Below are positions 17,977 to 26,572 of a stretch of DNA of 64,000 nucleotides, one piece after another (the first letter of the stretch is position 1; each line of letters begins with the position of its first letter). The DNA comes from Desulfopila sp. IMCC35006 (lineage in GTDB: Bacteria > Desulfobacterota > Desulfobulbia > Desulfobulbales > Desulfocapsaceae): contig NZ_SWCM01000002.1 of NCBI RefSeq assembly GCF_005116645.1, positions 62,001 to 126,000 on the forward strand, written 5' to 3'. The notes beneath the pieces were generated by a model that saw only the letters and a program-made list of their open reading frames with translations, searched no databases and had not been told where the DNA came from. A program made the position numbers and the translations under genes.

Positions 17977-18485
17977 ACCCATTCAGAATTGAAAAAAGAC
18001 AATTAAAATACATTTTGCAGTCAATTAAGCTACTGACAAAAGGCTTACGGTTAAGTGCCAAAACCTCAGATTCTTCCTTAGGTTTTATGTCGAGTGTATC
18101 CGACCGTTGGCTGTTCGCTTCAATCTATAATCCTGGAAGTATTCTCTGAAGTTTTGCCGTAAGGCAGCAGGGTTAAAAATAAATGCCTGTTGCGATAGAA
18201 TAAGGCAGAAAAATTCATATAATAGGGTTGTATCAATCTGTTATTTCTAGCTATTAATTTAACTATACATAATATACATTATGCGACATTAATTATATTT
18301 GAGGAACTAGTCGATTTTCTGACCAGAAAGGAATGTATCTTTGGTTTGTTTATTAAGGCAAAAATGCTATAGATATGCCTGATCGGAGCTAATTTTTAAA
18401 ATCTGCGAAGTTCTTTATCTAACCTTCTTTTTTCACACAATTAATTTTAATCGTCTGTTATTCAAAAAGTCATACGGAGAGTTCT
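17977..18485. other. AT-rich intergenic region upstream of purB
   Basis: 509 nt with no credible gene. It is clearly more AT-rich than its neighbours. One plausible sigma-70-type promoter is TTGTTT (18346-18351), 16 nt, TATAGA (18368-18373), which would give a leader of about 105 nt before purB. The ribosome site ACGGAGAG sits just before the purB ATG. A TATAATC stretch near 18125 recalls purine riboswitches, but the conserved loops are absent. Confidence 0.4.
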
Positions 18486-19931
18486 ATGTCCCGCGAAATA
18501 TATCAGGAGCCCCTTGTCAGCCGTTACACCAGTCTTGAAATTCAAAAGCTTTTTTCAGAAAAGACTAAATTCACCACCTGGCGTAAATGCTGGCTTGCCC
18601 TCGCCGAGGCAGAATTTGAACTTGGGCTGACTGATATAATCAGTGAGGAAATGTTACAGGAGATGCGGGCAAATATCTCCAACATCGATTTCGATCTGGC
18701 TGCCCGGAAAGAAAAAGAAATACGTCACGATGTCATGGCGCATGTTTATGAGTTCGGCTGCAAATGCCCCAAAGCCGCCGGCATTATCCATCTCGGGGCG
18801 ACGTCCCAGTTTGTTGTATGCAATACGGATCTGATTATCCAGAGAGCGGCTATGCATTTCCTCCGCTCATCTGTGTTGCAGGTTATTGCGAATCTTGCTG
18901 CGTTTTGTCAGCAATATAAAGCACTGCCGACACTTGGGTTCACGCACTACCAGCCGGCTCAACCGACAACTGTCGGCAAGCGCAACACCTTGTATCTTCA
19001 GGATCTTATTATGGATCTTGAATACATAGACATGTATCTTCAGCAAATTAAGGCCCGGGGCGCCAAGGGTACCGTGGGGACGCAGGCCACCTTTCTGGAG
19101 TTGTTTAAAGGCGATCACGAAAAAGTGCGCCAACTCGACAGGCTGGTTGCGCAAAAACTTGGATTCAGTGAGGTATTTGCGGTCACAGGGCAAACATATA
19201 CGCGAAAGCTGGATATGAAACTGGCAGAAACACTGGCCGGCATTGGTGCGACCTCGCATAAATTCGCGGTTGATCTCCGTCTGTTGTCAAACCTCAAGGT
19301 GCAGGAAGAGCCATTCGAGAAGAATCAAACCGGCTCCTCCGCCATGGCCTATAAGCGAAATCCAATGCGCTCTGAAAGGCTGACCGGGCTCGCTCGCAAG
19401 TTAATGACGCTGCCGCAAAATTTTGCTGCCACCTATAGTAATCAGTGGTTTGAGCGAACACTCGATGACTCAGCCATCAGGAGAATGGATATTCCGCAGT
19501 GTTTCCTGCTTGCTGACGCTATATTGAAGCTCTTTATAAATATTACTTCCGATATGGTTGTATTTCCGGCGCAAATTAAAAGGCACCTCATGACAGAACT
19601 GCCTTTTATGGCCACCGAAAAAATTCTTATGGAGGCTGTTAAAAAAGGGGAAAGCCGCCAGGAAATGCATGAAATTGTCAAGGAGCATTCTCTGGCCGCC
19701 GGCAAGGTTGTCAAAGAGCTTGGCAGAGAAAACGATCTGTTTGTACGATTGGCCGAGGATGATCGAATCCCCTTCTCCCTGCCGGAACTTGAGGAAATGG
19801 TGAGTGATTATTCGCAATTTACCGGTCGTGCTCAGGAACAAACCGAAGAGTTCTTGACGGAGGTTGTCAACCCTCTCCTGCAAAGAAATGCCGCACATAT
19901 GAAAAAAATTGACGCATCCTTGACAGTTTAA
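18486..19931 (+). CDS. purB: Adenylosuccinate lyase, eukaryotic-type
   Basis: Catalyses two fumarate-releasing steps of purine synthesis (SAICAR to AICAR and adenylosuccinate to AMP). The 481-residue protein belongs to the fumarase/aspartase superfamily. HLGATSQF, FTHYQPAQPTTVGKR and the signature loop GSSAMAYKRNPMRSER (around residue 283) are visible. Many blocks (TWRKCWLALAEAE, RHDVMAHV, CPKAAGIIHLGATS, QWFERTLDDSA, ELPFMATE) match human ADSL as I remember it, and the length (481 versus 484) agrees. Typical bacterial PurB enzymes are shorter (about 430-460 residues) and have SSAMPHKRNP. It is monocistronic behind a long AT-rich leader. Confidence 0.93.
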   Translation: MSREIYQEPLVSRYTSLEIQKLFSEKTKFTTWRKCWLALAEAEFELGLTDIISEEMLQEMRANISNIDFDLAARKEKEIRHDVMAHVYEFGCKCPKAAGIIHLGATSQFVVCNTDLIIQRAAMHFLRSSVLQVIANLAAFCQQYKALPTLGFTHYQPAQPTTVGKRNTLYLQDLIMDLEYIDMYLQQIKARGAKGTVGTQATFLELFKGDHEKVRQLDRLVAQKLGFSEVFAVTGQTYTRKLDMKLAETLAGIGATSHKFAVDLRLLSNLKVQEEPFEKNQTGSSAMAYKRNPMRSERLTGLARKLMTLPQNFAATYSNQWFERTLDDSAIRRMDIPQCFLLADAILKLFINITSDMVVFPAQIKRHLMTELPFMATEKILMEAVKKGESRQEMHEIVKEHSLAAGKVVKELGRENDLFVRLAEDDRIPFSLPELEEMVSDYSQFTGRAQEQTEEFLTEVVNPLLQRNAAHMKKIDASLTV

Positions 19932-20060
19932 AGCACTACTTTAGTTGCTCTGTCAAAAAAAGAAGAAATTGAGATGTATCCTGGCCGGTATTGCTTGCAT
20001 GTACTGTCAGGCCAATCACCTTGGGTTGCTTATCGTATATCTTGAGTTACAGTTAGCCTA

Positions 20061-20288
20061 ATGAACACATTGAACGAAGTTTATTTAAGGATATCGCCGG
20101 ACCGATTTCATTATTTGAAATTTATCCTCGAAGGATATGATAACCTTGCAATATTATCAAGTTATCACAGTTCTGATGGGATTGTCGTCCTCCGCTATCC
20201 GCAAGAAATGACCCACGATCTTTTTGGGCTTCTGGGCAGTCTTGCGGCATCTTTAGTACAATCAAACAGTATTCCGGTTGAGGATTAA
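20061..20288 (+). CDS. DUF4911 domain protein
   Basis: A 75-residue protein of the DUF4911 family, with no known function. The visible pattern is YLRISPDRFHYLKFILEGYD, then a hydrophobic strand-turn-strand (GIVVLRYP) and a helix at the end, suggesting a small alpha-beta fold. It lies 12 nt before miaB and is surely cotranscribed with it. I recall the same neighbour pair in other Desulfobacterota, so a role linked to tRNA methylthiolation or its iron-sulfur supply is possible but unproven. It has no cysteines, so it cannot carry a cluster by itself. Confidence 0.72.
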   Translation: MNTLNEVYLRISPDRFHYLKFILEGYDNLAILSSYHSSDGIVVLRYPQEMTHDLFGLLGSLAASLVQSNSIPVED

Positions 20289-20300
20289 GAGTAAAGAAGG

Positions 20301-21674
20301 ATGGAACAAAAAACATTTTTTATAAAGACATTTGGCTGTCAGATGAACGAAAGGGATTCTGAAATAATGGCCCAATCCCTTGCCGGATATGGTTTCATTG
20401 AAGGCATGGACATGTACGCCGCCGATCTGGTTATCCTCAACACATGTTCTATTCGTGCCAAGGCCGAGCAGAAGGTCATGTCGCTGCTTGGGTATCTTCG
20501 TAAATTTAAAGAAAAAAGACCGGATATGCAAATATGCGTAGCCGGCTGTGTTGCCCAGCAGGAAGGCGCTCGCATCATTGAGAGGATGCCTCATGTCAAT
20601 CTGGTTATTGGAACCCAGAATATCTATGACCTCGGTGCGCTGCTGGAAAAAAGCGTATCGCAAGGGAGTCAAGTAGTTACGGGGTTGAAGAATGACTACG
20701 ATATTCCCAGATTCCTGCCGGAAATAGCTTTGCCGGAGAACTCTTTTTCGGCCACCTCCCCTGCTCTGTCTTCACGATTCAGAAAATTTGTCACCATTAT
20801 GCAGGGGTGCAATAATTATTGTACCTATTGCGTTGTCCCGTACACCAGAGGTCGAGAAGTTTCACGTAAAGTTAAGGATATAGTAGACGAAGTTAAAGTT
20901 TTAGTGAACTCTGGCATCAAAGAGATTACCCTGCTTGGGCAGAATGTTAATTCATACGGGAAAACCAATCAGGTGGATCCGAGTAACGCAAAGTATGCTT
21001 TTGCTGATTTACTCAAGGATGTTTCTGAAATTAGCGGACTCGCGCGTTTGCGATTTACCACCTCAAACCCGAAAGATTTAACTGATGAACTTATGCGATG
21101 TTTCCGGGACATTAAAAATCTTTGCGCGCAATTTCATTTGCCGGTTCAGGCTGGCTCTGATCGTACATTGCAGCGGATGAATCGTAAATATACCGTTGCT
21201 CAGTACTTGGAGAAAGTTGATAAACTACATGAGTATTGCCCTGAAATTGCCCTTACTACCGACGTTATTGTTGGTTTTCCTGGGGAGACTGATGAGGATT
21301 TTGCCGAAACCATGAACCTGCTGGAAACTGTACGATTCCACGGTTCATTTTCCTTTAAGTATTCCGATAGACCCGGGACCAGAGCCAGTCAATTTGAGGA
21401 TAAAGTTGCGGAACATGTGAAATCCGAAAGGTTAGCCCTTTTTCAGAAAAGGCAGGATGAAATCAGTATCGAGAGAAACAGAGAGTATCTTGGCAAGGTA
21501 AAAAAGGTGATGATCGAAGAAAATGATACGACGGGGGCAAAGGGACGAACGGAGACGAATCATATTGTCCATTTCACCGAACCACTCTCCTCTGCTCCGG
21601 GAGATATTGTCAATGCCCGGATATTTTTTGCCGGACAACATTCACTGCAGGGGAAAATAGAGAATCAACATTAA
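20301..21674 (+). CDS. miaB: tRNA-2-methylthio-N6-dimethylallyladenosine synthase
   Basis: Radical SAM methylthiotransferase adding the methylthio group to i6A37 of tRNA. The 457-residue protein shows three domains. The N-terminal UPF0004 domain has the three cysteines of the auxiliary cluster (TFGCQMN, LNTCSIR, VAGCVAQQ). The radical SAM core has CNNYCTYC. A C-terminal TRAM domain carries substrate-binding basic residues. The order and length match MiaB rather than RimO or MtaB. It completes the pathway begun by the miaA product. The start follows a DUF4911 gene by 12 nt and has an AAGAAGG site. Confidence 0.95.
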   Translation: MEQKTFFIKTFGCQMNERDSEIMAQSLAGYGFIEGMDMYAADLVILNTCSIRAKAEQKVMSLLGYLRKFKEKRPDMQICVAGCVAQQEGARIIERMPHVNLVIGTQNIYDLGALLEKSVSQGSQVVTGLKNDYDIPRFLPEIALPENSFSATSPALSSRFRKFVTIMQGCNNYCTYCVVPYTRGREVSRKVKDIVDEVKVLVNSGIKEITLLGQNVNSYGKTNQVDPSNAKYAFADLLKDVSEISGLARLRFTTSNPKDLTDELMRCFRDIKNLCAQFHLPVQAGSDRTLQRMNRKYTVAQYLEKVDKLHEYCPEIALTTDVIVGFPGETDEDFAETMNLLETVRFHGSFSFKYSDRPGTRASQFEDKVAEHVKSERLALFQKRQDEISIERNREYLGKVKKVMIEENDTTGAKGRTETNHIVHFTEPLSSAPGDIVNARIFFAGQHSLQGKIENQH

Positions 21675-21714
21675 CTCTATCTGTCATTCATTTGTTATAT
21701 TGAGGTTCGCTTCT

Positions 21715-23763
21715 CTATTCGTTCGTTTCTTCCTTGTCCTCTGGCAGGCCTGGCTCACCCGCAGGCTCATTTTTTTTAAGGACGCTATCAAGCCCTGGCA
21801 GGGGGAGGTTCTGTTTTACCGGCTCGATATTTATGCCTGAAGATTGAGAAACTCTCCGGACCACACGCGTGGATACCCTCTTCCCTTTGGCTGCCGCATT
21901 TTTAATGAGATAGTCATCGAAGGCAATTTCCAGACTGTTGATTCGAGCCCTTGATGAAGGCATCAGGTTGATTTTGGCAAAATTACCTTTGCCGAATGTC
22001 AAGAGCAGAATTCTTGATCTTTTATGTTCGGGAAAAAGTCGGTACTCTTTTTCCAGGATGAAGCTTGGTGTTTCAAAACGTTTGACGTACGCGAAATTTT
22101 CTGCCCCATCCCGGTAGATAAGGTTGAAAATAGTCTTTTCCTCTAAAATGCCAAACCACTCGAGTTCTTGTCCGACATACAATTTTTCCGTGACCGGAAT
22201 AATTTTATAGAGCCCGTTGCTGAAAATGAGAAAAAGTCGGTCGTATTCCGAGCAGGTTACGCTCAGATCTTCTTTGGGGTCCTCCTCTTCTTTTATCTGG
22301 GTGCCCATGAAACCAGATTGACGATGATACAGGACGTGGAGATTGGAAAGAGCGACTTTGCGGAAGCTCACCTCTGAGAAACTGGTAATTTCAGTCAGTC
22401 TCGGATATTCGTGACCATATTTTTCGAGGAGTTTGTCGAGAAACGAAATAGTAAAGCCAACCATATCTTTTAACGAATTACGAATGTCCTTCATGTTCTT
22501 TCGTATTTCGTTGATTTCTTTCTGCTGCTTATTGATATCAAAGCGGGAAATTCGCTTAATCCTGATCTCCAGCAGTCTTTCGATATCTTCTCGAGTGACC
22601 GGTCGGATAAGCTTGTCTTTATAGGCAAGAAGCGATGTTTCTACACTCTGCAGGACAGCTTTATAGCTTGTTTCCTCTTCGATATTTTTATACAGCCGTT
22701 CCTCAATAAAAATTTGTTCGAGCAGCTTGGCGTGCAGTTTATCTTCATTTCTGGCAAGGTCAATTTCCAATTCTCGCTGCAGATCGGCCTTTAATTTCAC
22801 CGTGTTCGATCTGATAACCTCGGTGACTGTCGTAGTTTCCGGGGTTGTGCCGTTGATCAGCGTCAGATTCGGGGTAATCGGGACTTCACAGTCGGTAAAG
22901 GCGTACAGCGCTTTTATCGTTTCACTGGCATACACTCCCCTGGCCAGCTTTATTTCTATCTCGACGTTTTCCGCTGTGTAGTCGTTAATGGAGATAATTT
23001 TTATTTTGCCGGCTTTGGCGGCTTTCTCAATCGAATCGGTGAGGGATTGAGTGGTCGTGGTATAAGGGATTTCCTTTATAACGATAGTTTTCTCGTTGAG
23101 TTCGTCTATTCTGGCGCGACATCGAATTTTTCCGTTGCCGTCGTCGTAATTACTGACGTCGACCAACCCTTTTTGCGGAAAATCGGGGTAGAGAACAAAC
23201 TCCTCCCCGCGGAGAATTTTCTTCTGCGCCTCGAGAAGTTCGCAGAAGTTATGGGGCAGGATTTTTGTCGCCATGCCCACTGCGATACCCTCTGCGCCCA
23301 TGAGCAGCAACAGGGGGAGTTTTGCCGGCAGGGTTACCGGTTCCTGCATTCTTCCGTCGTAGGACTCGACAAATTCGGTAAGATCTTTGTTGAAAAGAAT
23401 TTCCTTGGCGAGCGGTGAAAGCCTGCATTCGATATATCGAGCAGCCGATGCCCGGTCTCCGGTGTAAATATTTCCGAAATTCCCCTGCCTTTCGATCAGA
23501 AATCCCTTGTTGGCGAGATTGACAAGAGCGGCAAATATCGATTGATCGCCATGGGGGTGCAGCTTCATCGTCTCCCCCACCAGGTTGGCCACCTTGTGAA
23601 AGCGGCCATCTTCCATATTAAACAGCGTCTGCAGGATGCGCCTTTGTACCGGCTTCAGGCCGTCTTCAACGGAAGGGATAGCTCTTTCGCGAATGACATA
23701 TGAGGTGTATTCAAGAAAATTCTTGTCGAACAGCTGATGAAGTTTACCGAGATTTGTGTCCAT
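21715..23763 (-). CDS. parC: DNA topoisomerase IV subunit A (short form)
   Basis: DNA-cleaving subunit of a type IIA topoisomerase that decatenates daughter chromosomes. The 682-residue protein opens with the winged-helix core (YTSYVIRERAIPSVEDGLKPVQRRIL). The catalytic Tyr is in DRASAARYIECRLSPLA and the GAEGIAVGMATKILPHNF motif follows. A coiled-coil gate spans roughly residues 350-450. The C-terminal DNA-wrapping region is short, about 190 residues, with an acidic tail, whereas E. coli ParC has 752 residues. This resembles the Bacteroidetes-like branch. It lies 59 nt downstream of parE on the same strand. Confidence 0.88.
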   Translation of the reverse strand: MDTNLGKLHQLFDKNFLEYTSYVIRERAIPSVEDGLKPVQRRILQTLFNMEDGRFHKVANLVGETMKLHPHGDQSIFAALVNLANKGFLIERQGNFGNIYTGDRASAARYIECRLSPLAKEILFNKDLTEFVESYDGRMQEPVTLPAKLPLLLLMGAEGIAVGMATKILPHNFCELLEAQKKILRGEEFVLYPDFPQKGLVDVSNYDDGNGKIRCRARIDELNEKTIVIKEIPYTTTTQSLTDSIEKAAKAGKIKIISINDYTAENVEIEIKLARGVYASETIKALYAFTDCEVPITPNLTLINGTTPETTTVTEVIRSNTVKLKADLQRELEIDLARNEDKLHAKLLEQIFIEERLYKNIEEETSYKAVLQSVETSLLAYKDKLIRPVTREDIERLLEIRIKRISRFDINKQQKEINEIRKNMKDIRNSLKDMVGFTISFLDKLLEKYGHEYPRLTEITSFSEVSFRKVALSNLHVLYHRQSGFMGTQIKEEEDPKEDLSVTCSEYDRLFLIFSNGLYKIIPVTEKLYVGQELEWFGILEEKTIFNLIYRDGAENFAYVKRFETPSFILEKEYRLFPEHKRSRILLLTFGKGNFAKINLMPSSRARINSLEIAFDDYLIKNAAAKGKRVSTRVVRRVSQSSGINIEPVKQNLPLPGLDSVLKKNEPAGEPGLPEDKEETNE

Positions 23764-23822
23764 GTTTGTTACGGGATAAATGAGACTCTGTTTTATCGGA
23801 GAGGGATATCGACACGTTGAGG

Positions 23823-25673
23823 CTAGTTTTCAATGACCAGGTTTTCCATAATGTACTGACGGCGCATCGGCGTGTTTTTGCCCATATAAAACGAAAGGAC
23901 CTTGGCGACTTCACTTAACGAGTCCAGGGTAACGCTCTTTAAGCGAATATCGGGGCCGATAAATTGCTTGAATTCTTTGGGGGAGATCTCCCCCAATCCT
24001 TTGAAACGGGTGGTTTCTACCACGGATCCTTTATTGCCTGGTCCGCTGAGCTTTTTTGTGGCAGCTATCTTTTCCTGTTCAGAATAGCAGTAGATTGTTT
24101 CCTGCTTGTTTCTGACTCGAAAGATGGGAGTTTCCAGAATAAAGATATGGCCGAGTTTAACGAGGGGCTCAAAGTAGTGCAGGAAAAAAGTGAGCAGCAA
24201 GTTTCTGATGTGTAAACCATCAACATCCGCATCTGTTGCCAGTATGACCTTGTCGAACCTGAGATCGGAGATAGAGTCTTCGATGTTGAGGGCCCGCATC
24301 AGGGCATACATTTCTTCATTTTTATAAAGCGTGGTCATTTTTTGGCCAAAGACGTTCAGGGGTTTCCCTTTTAAAGAAAATACCGCCTGGGTAAACGGGT
24401 CTCTGGAGGAGATTATGGAACCGGCTGCTGATTGCCCCTCGGTGATAAACACCATGTTTTCCTGGTCTTCCGCTGAGGGCTTTGTTCTTGAAGGGTGATG
24501 TTTGCAGTCTTTTAACTGATCAATTTTAAAAGCAATTTTTTTTGCATTGGCACGAGCTTCGGTGCGGACACTCTGTAGTTCCTTCCGCACCTTTTCATTG
24601 CGAAGGATTTTATCGATCAACATCTGTGCCGAGTCAGTGTCTTTGTACAGGGCGCTGGAAACGGCGTCTTTGACCCGGTTGACAATCCACGACCGCACCT
24701 CTGTGTTGCCAAGCTTATTTTTGGTTTGTGACTCGAAAACAGGATCTTTTATTTTAATGGCCAGGGTGCCGACGATACCATCGCGAACATCAGTATTGAC
24801 GAATTTTTTACCGGAAAACTCATTGATCCCCTTCAGAATCCCCTCTCTGAACGCCGAAAGATGGGTGCCGCCTTCATTGGTATACGTTCCGTTGACGAAG
24901 GTGTAATAGCAATCGCTAAACGAATCTGTATGGGAAAAGGCAAATTCGAGTGTCGGGTCCTGGTAGTAAATTGGCGGGTACAATTCCGCTCCGTCGAGTT
25001 CTTTGTCGAGCAGGTCGAGTAAACCTCGGGATGAGAAAAAGATTTTTTTATCGAGATATATTTTCAGTCCGGCATTGAGGTAGGCGTAGCGCCATAACCG
25101 GTTCTCGACAAAAGACAAATCAAACTTGAAATTGGGAAACATTTCACTGGATGGTGAAAAATCAATCTGAGTGCCATTTTTTTCTTCTGTGTCACCCTCA
25201 TTTTGCTCAATGAGTTTTCCACTGTTAAAGATAGCAGAGGCAAATTTCCCATCACGATAGGAAGTTACAGTAAAAACATCAGAAAGTGCATTGACTGCCT
25301 TGGTGCCTACTCCGTTGAGGCCAACTGAGAATTGAAAGACATCGGTATTGTATTTAGCACCGGTGTTGATAGTCGACACACAATCGACTATTTTGCCCAG
25401 TGGAATCCCCCTGCCGAAGTCTCTTACCTGTACCGAGCCGTCTTCATGAATGGTGATGTTGATCCTCTTTCCTGCCCCCATTATGAATTCGTCAACAGCA
25501 TTATCCACCACCTCTTTGAGAAGGATATAGATGCCGTCGCTTGGATTCGAGCCATCCCCCAGTCGACCGATATACATACCAGGGCGCTTCCTGATATGCT
25601 CCAGAGAGCTGAGTGTTTTTATTTTGCTTTCATCGTAAGTGTGTGTAGATACATTCATTCTCGGGCAACCCAT
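23823..25673 (-). CDS. parE: DNA topoisomerase IV subunit B
   Basis: ATPase and TOPRIM subunit of topoisomerase IV, 616 residues. The GHKL domain shows HIRKRPGMYIGRLGDG, LLKEVVDNAVDEF (N box), RDFGRGIPLGK (G1) and VGLNGVGTKAVNALS (ATP lid). The transducer follows. TOPRIM motifs are ITEGQSAAGS and ATDADVDGLHIR, and PLNVFGQK lies between them. The sequence style (GRLGDGSNPSDGIYILLKE) is that of the Bacteroidetes-like ParE group rather than E. coli ParE or GyrB. The start could be ATG 25673 or 25658; neither has a good ribosome site. cutA and the Cys-rich gene lie upstream on the same strand with a 101-nt gap. Confidence 0.9.
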   Translation of the reverse strand: MGCPRMNVSTHTYDESKIKTLSSLEHIRKRPGMYIGRLGDGSNPSDGIYILLKEVVDNAVDEFIMGAGKRINITIHEDGSVQVRDFGRGIPLGKIVDCVSTINTGAKYNTDVFQFSVGLNGVGTKAVNALSDVFTVTSYRDGKFASAIFNSGKLIEQNEGDTEEKNGTQIDFSPSSEMFPNFKFDLSFVENRLWRYAYLNAGLKIYLDKKIFFSSRGLLDLLDKELDGAELYPPIYYQDPTLEFAFSHTDSFSDCYYTFVNGTYTNEGGTHLSAFREGILKGINEFSGKKFVNTDVRDGIVGTLAIKIKDPVFESQTKNKLGNTEVRSWIVNRVKDAVSSALYKDTDSAQMLIDKILRNEKVRKELQSVRTEARANAKKIAFKIDQLKDCKHHPSRTKPSAEDQENMVFITEGQSAAGSIISSRDPFTQAVFSLKGKPLNVFGQKMTTLYKNEEMYALMRALNIEDSISDLRFDKVILATDADVDGLHIRNLLLTFFLHYFEPLVKLGHIFILETPIFRVRNKQETIYCYSEQEKIAATKKLSGPGNKGSVVETTRFKGLGEISPKEFKQFIGPDIRLKSVTLDSLSEVAKVLSFYMGKNTPMRRQYIMENLVIEN

Positions 25674-25774
25674 GACCTTGAAAAGATTAATAATAACAAG
25701 GTATAATATTGTATTTCGGGGGAATACGCAACAGTGATATACGGCTGTTTCGGGTGGGTGTTGTCCAGAAACGG

Positions 25775-25981
25775 CTACATCATGCGGATACGTTCACAGT
25801 CCGGACATATCCAGGTTGGGCCATTACTGATGCCCCATTTACTTTCTTCAAAACAGTCTTTGCAAATCATAAAACCACAGGGACAACTATAGCAGAATTC
25901 CTGTTTTTTTTTGCAGCAATGACAAACATATTCGCCTATTTTCCGTCTTCTGTATCCCCCTGCTTTGTGTTGTCCGGTCAT
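25775..25981 (-). CDS. Small Cys-rich (zinc-binding type) protein
   Basis: A 68-residue protein with ten cysteines at positions 20, 22, 23, 30, 33, 35, 40, 43, 59 and 62, plus His21. The spacing (CHCC, CYSCPC, CKDC, CPDC) suggests two or more structural zinc sites, like a compact treble-clef or RING-like fold. An Arg/Lys-rich start (RRRKIG) could touch nucleic acid. It overlaps the cutA stop by 4 nt (ATGA), so the two are translationally coupled, and it precedes parE. I do not recognise a named family, and the function is unknown. The overlap and the regular cysteine pattern argue that it is a real gene. Confidence 0.75.
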   Translation of the reverse strand: MTGQHKAGGYRRRKIGEYVCHCCKKKQEFCYSCPCGFMICKDCFEESKWGISNGPTWICPDCERIRMM

Positions 25982-26304
25982 GGTTGCACTTCCTCATGAA
26001 CCCATTGGGAATATTCCGGGCTGGAATGATCTATTTCCTGGACAATTATTTCCGGCAGCTCATAGGGGTGTTCCTGGTATAAAAGATCTTTGACCTTTTC
26101 GGTGCATGATGCTGTCGTTTTGAGGCTTAAGGAAAATTCGGTCGCAGAGGTTGTCACTTTTTTCCACCGGTACAGACTGGTAATTGGCCCTGATATCTGG
26201 GCGCAGGCAATCAGTTGACGGTCAAGGAGCAACTCGGCAATGCGCTCTGCATCTGCTTTATTTTCAAGGGTTGTGGAGATGATAATTATTTTCTTCATAG
26301 TCAT
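25978..26304 (-). CDS. cutA: Divalent-cation tolerance protein CutA
   Basis: Small trimeric PII-like protein of 108 residues, linked in E. coli to copper tolerance, although its biochemical role is still unclear. Conserved blocks are visible: STTLENKADAERIAELLLDRQLIACAQI (cited here in parts: an N-terminal strand, then LIACAQI), SLYRWK, and HPYELPEIIVQEID. Length is typical. There are two possible ATGs (26304 and 26298); the first is used. The stop overlaps the Cys-rich gene. It is divergent from coaX. Confidence 0.92.
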   Translation of the reverse strand: MTMKKIIIISTTLENKADAERIAELLLDRQLIACAQISGPITSLYRWKKVTTSATEFSLSLKTTASCTEKVKDLLYQEHPYELPEIIVQEIDHSSPEYSQWVHEEVQP

Positions 26305-26524
26305 TCAAGAGATATAATATATTGATAATATACAATTATATTAGCTGTAGCCGTCGGCCCGTCGCAGCGGCCGCCGGCAACAAGTGCAAAGAGAATTCTG
26401 CGTATCGTCTGAGAACTCTTTTCTTTTACTGCCTATTATAATATCTTGTCCGGCAATGCAAAATTATTTCAAGGGAAGCCTGAGATCAGGAACTGCAAGG
26501 GGCATTACGAAAAATTCCTGTTTC

Positions 26525-26541
26525 CTCCCGTTTACCGGGAG
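26525..26541. repeat. Hairpin CTCCCG-TTTAC-CGGGAG upstream of coaX
   Basis: A 6-bp GC-rich stem with a 5-nt loop sits 31 nt before the coaX ATG, in an otherwise gene-free 268-nt stretch. It resembles a hairpin at 56764-56780 (CCCCCG, TTTGC, CGGGGG). It may be part of a short repeat family or a leader structure affecting coaX translation. Confidence 0.4.
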
Positions 26542-26572
26542 CTGCTGCATAATTTTTATCAAAAGGTGCATT

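Noticed and set aside
18120-18180. Purine riboswitch upstream of purB
   Set aside because: A TATAATC stretch and CCGTAA occur in order, but the conserved loop sequences and the pairing stems of the aptamer are missing.
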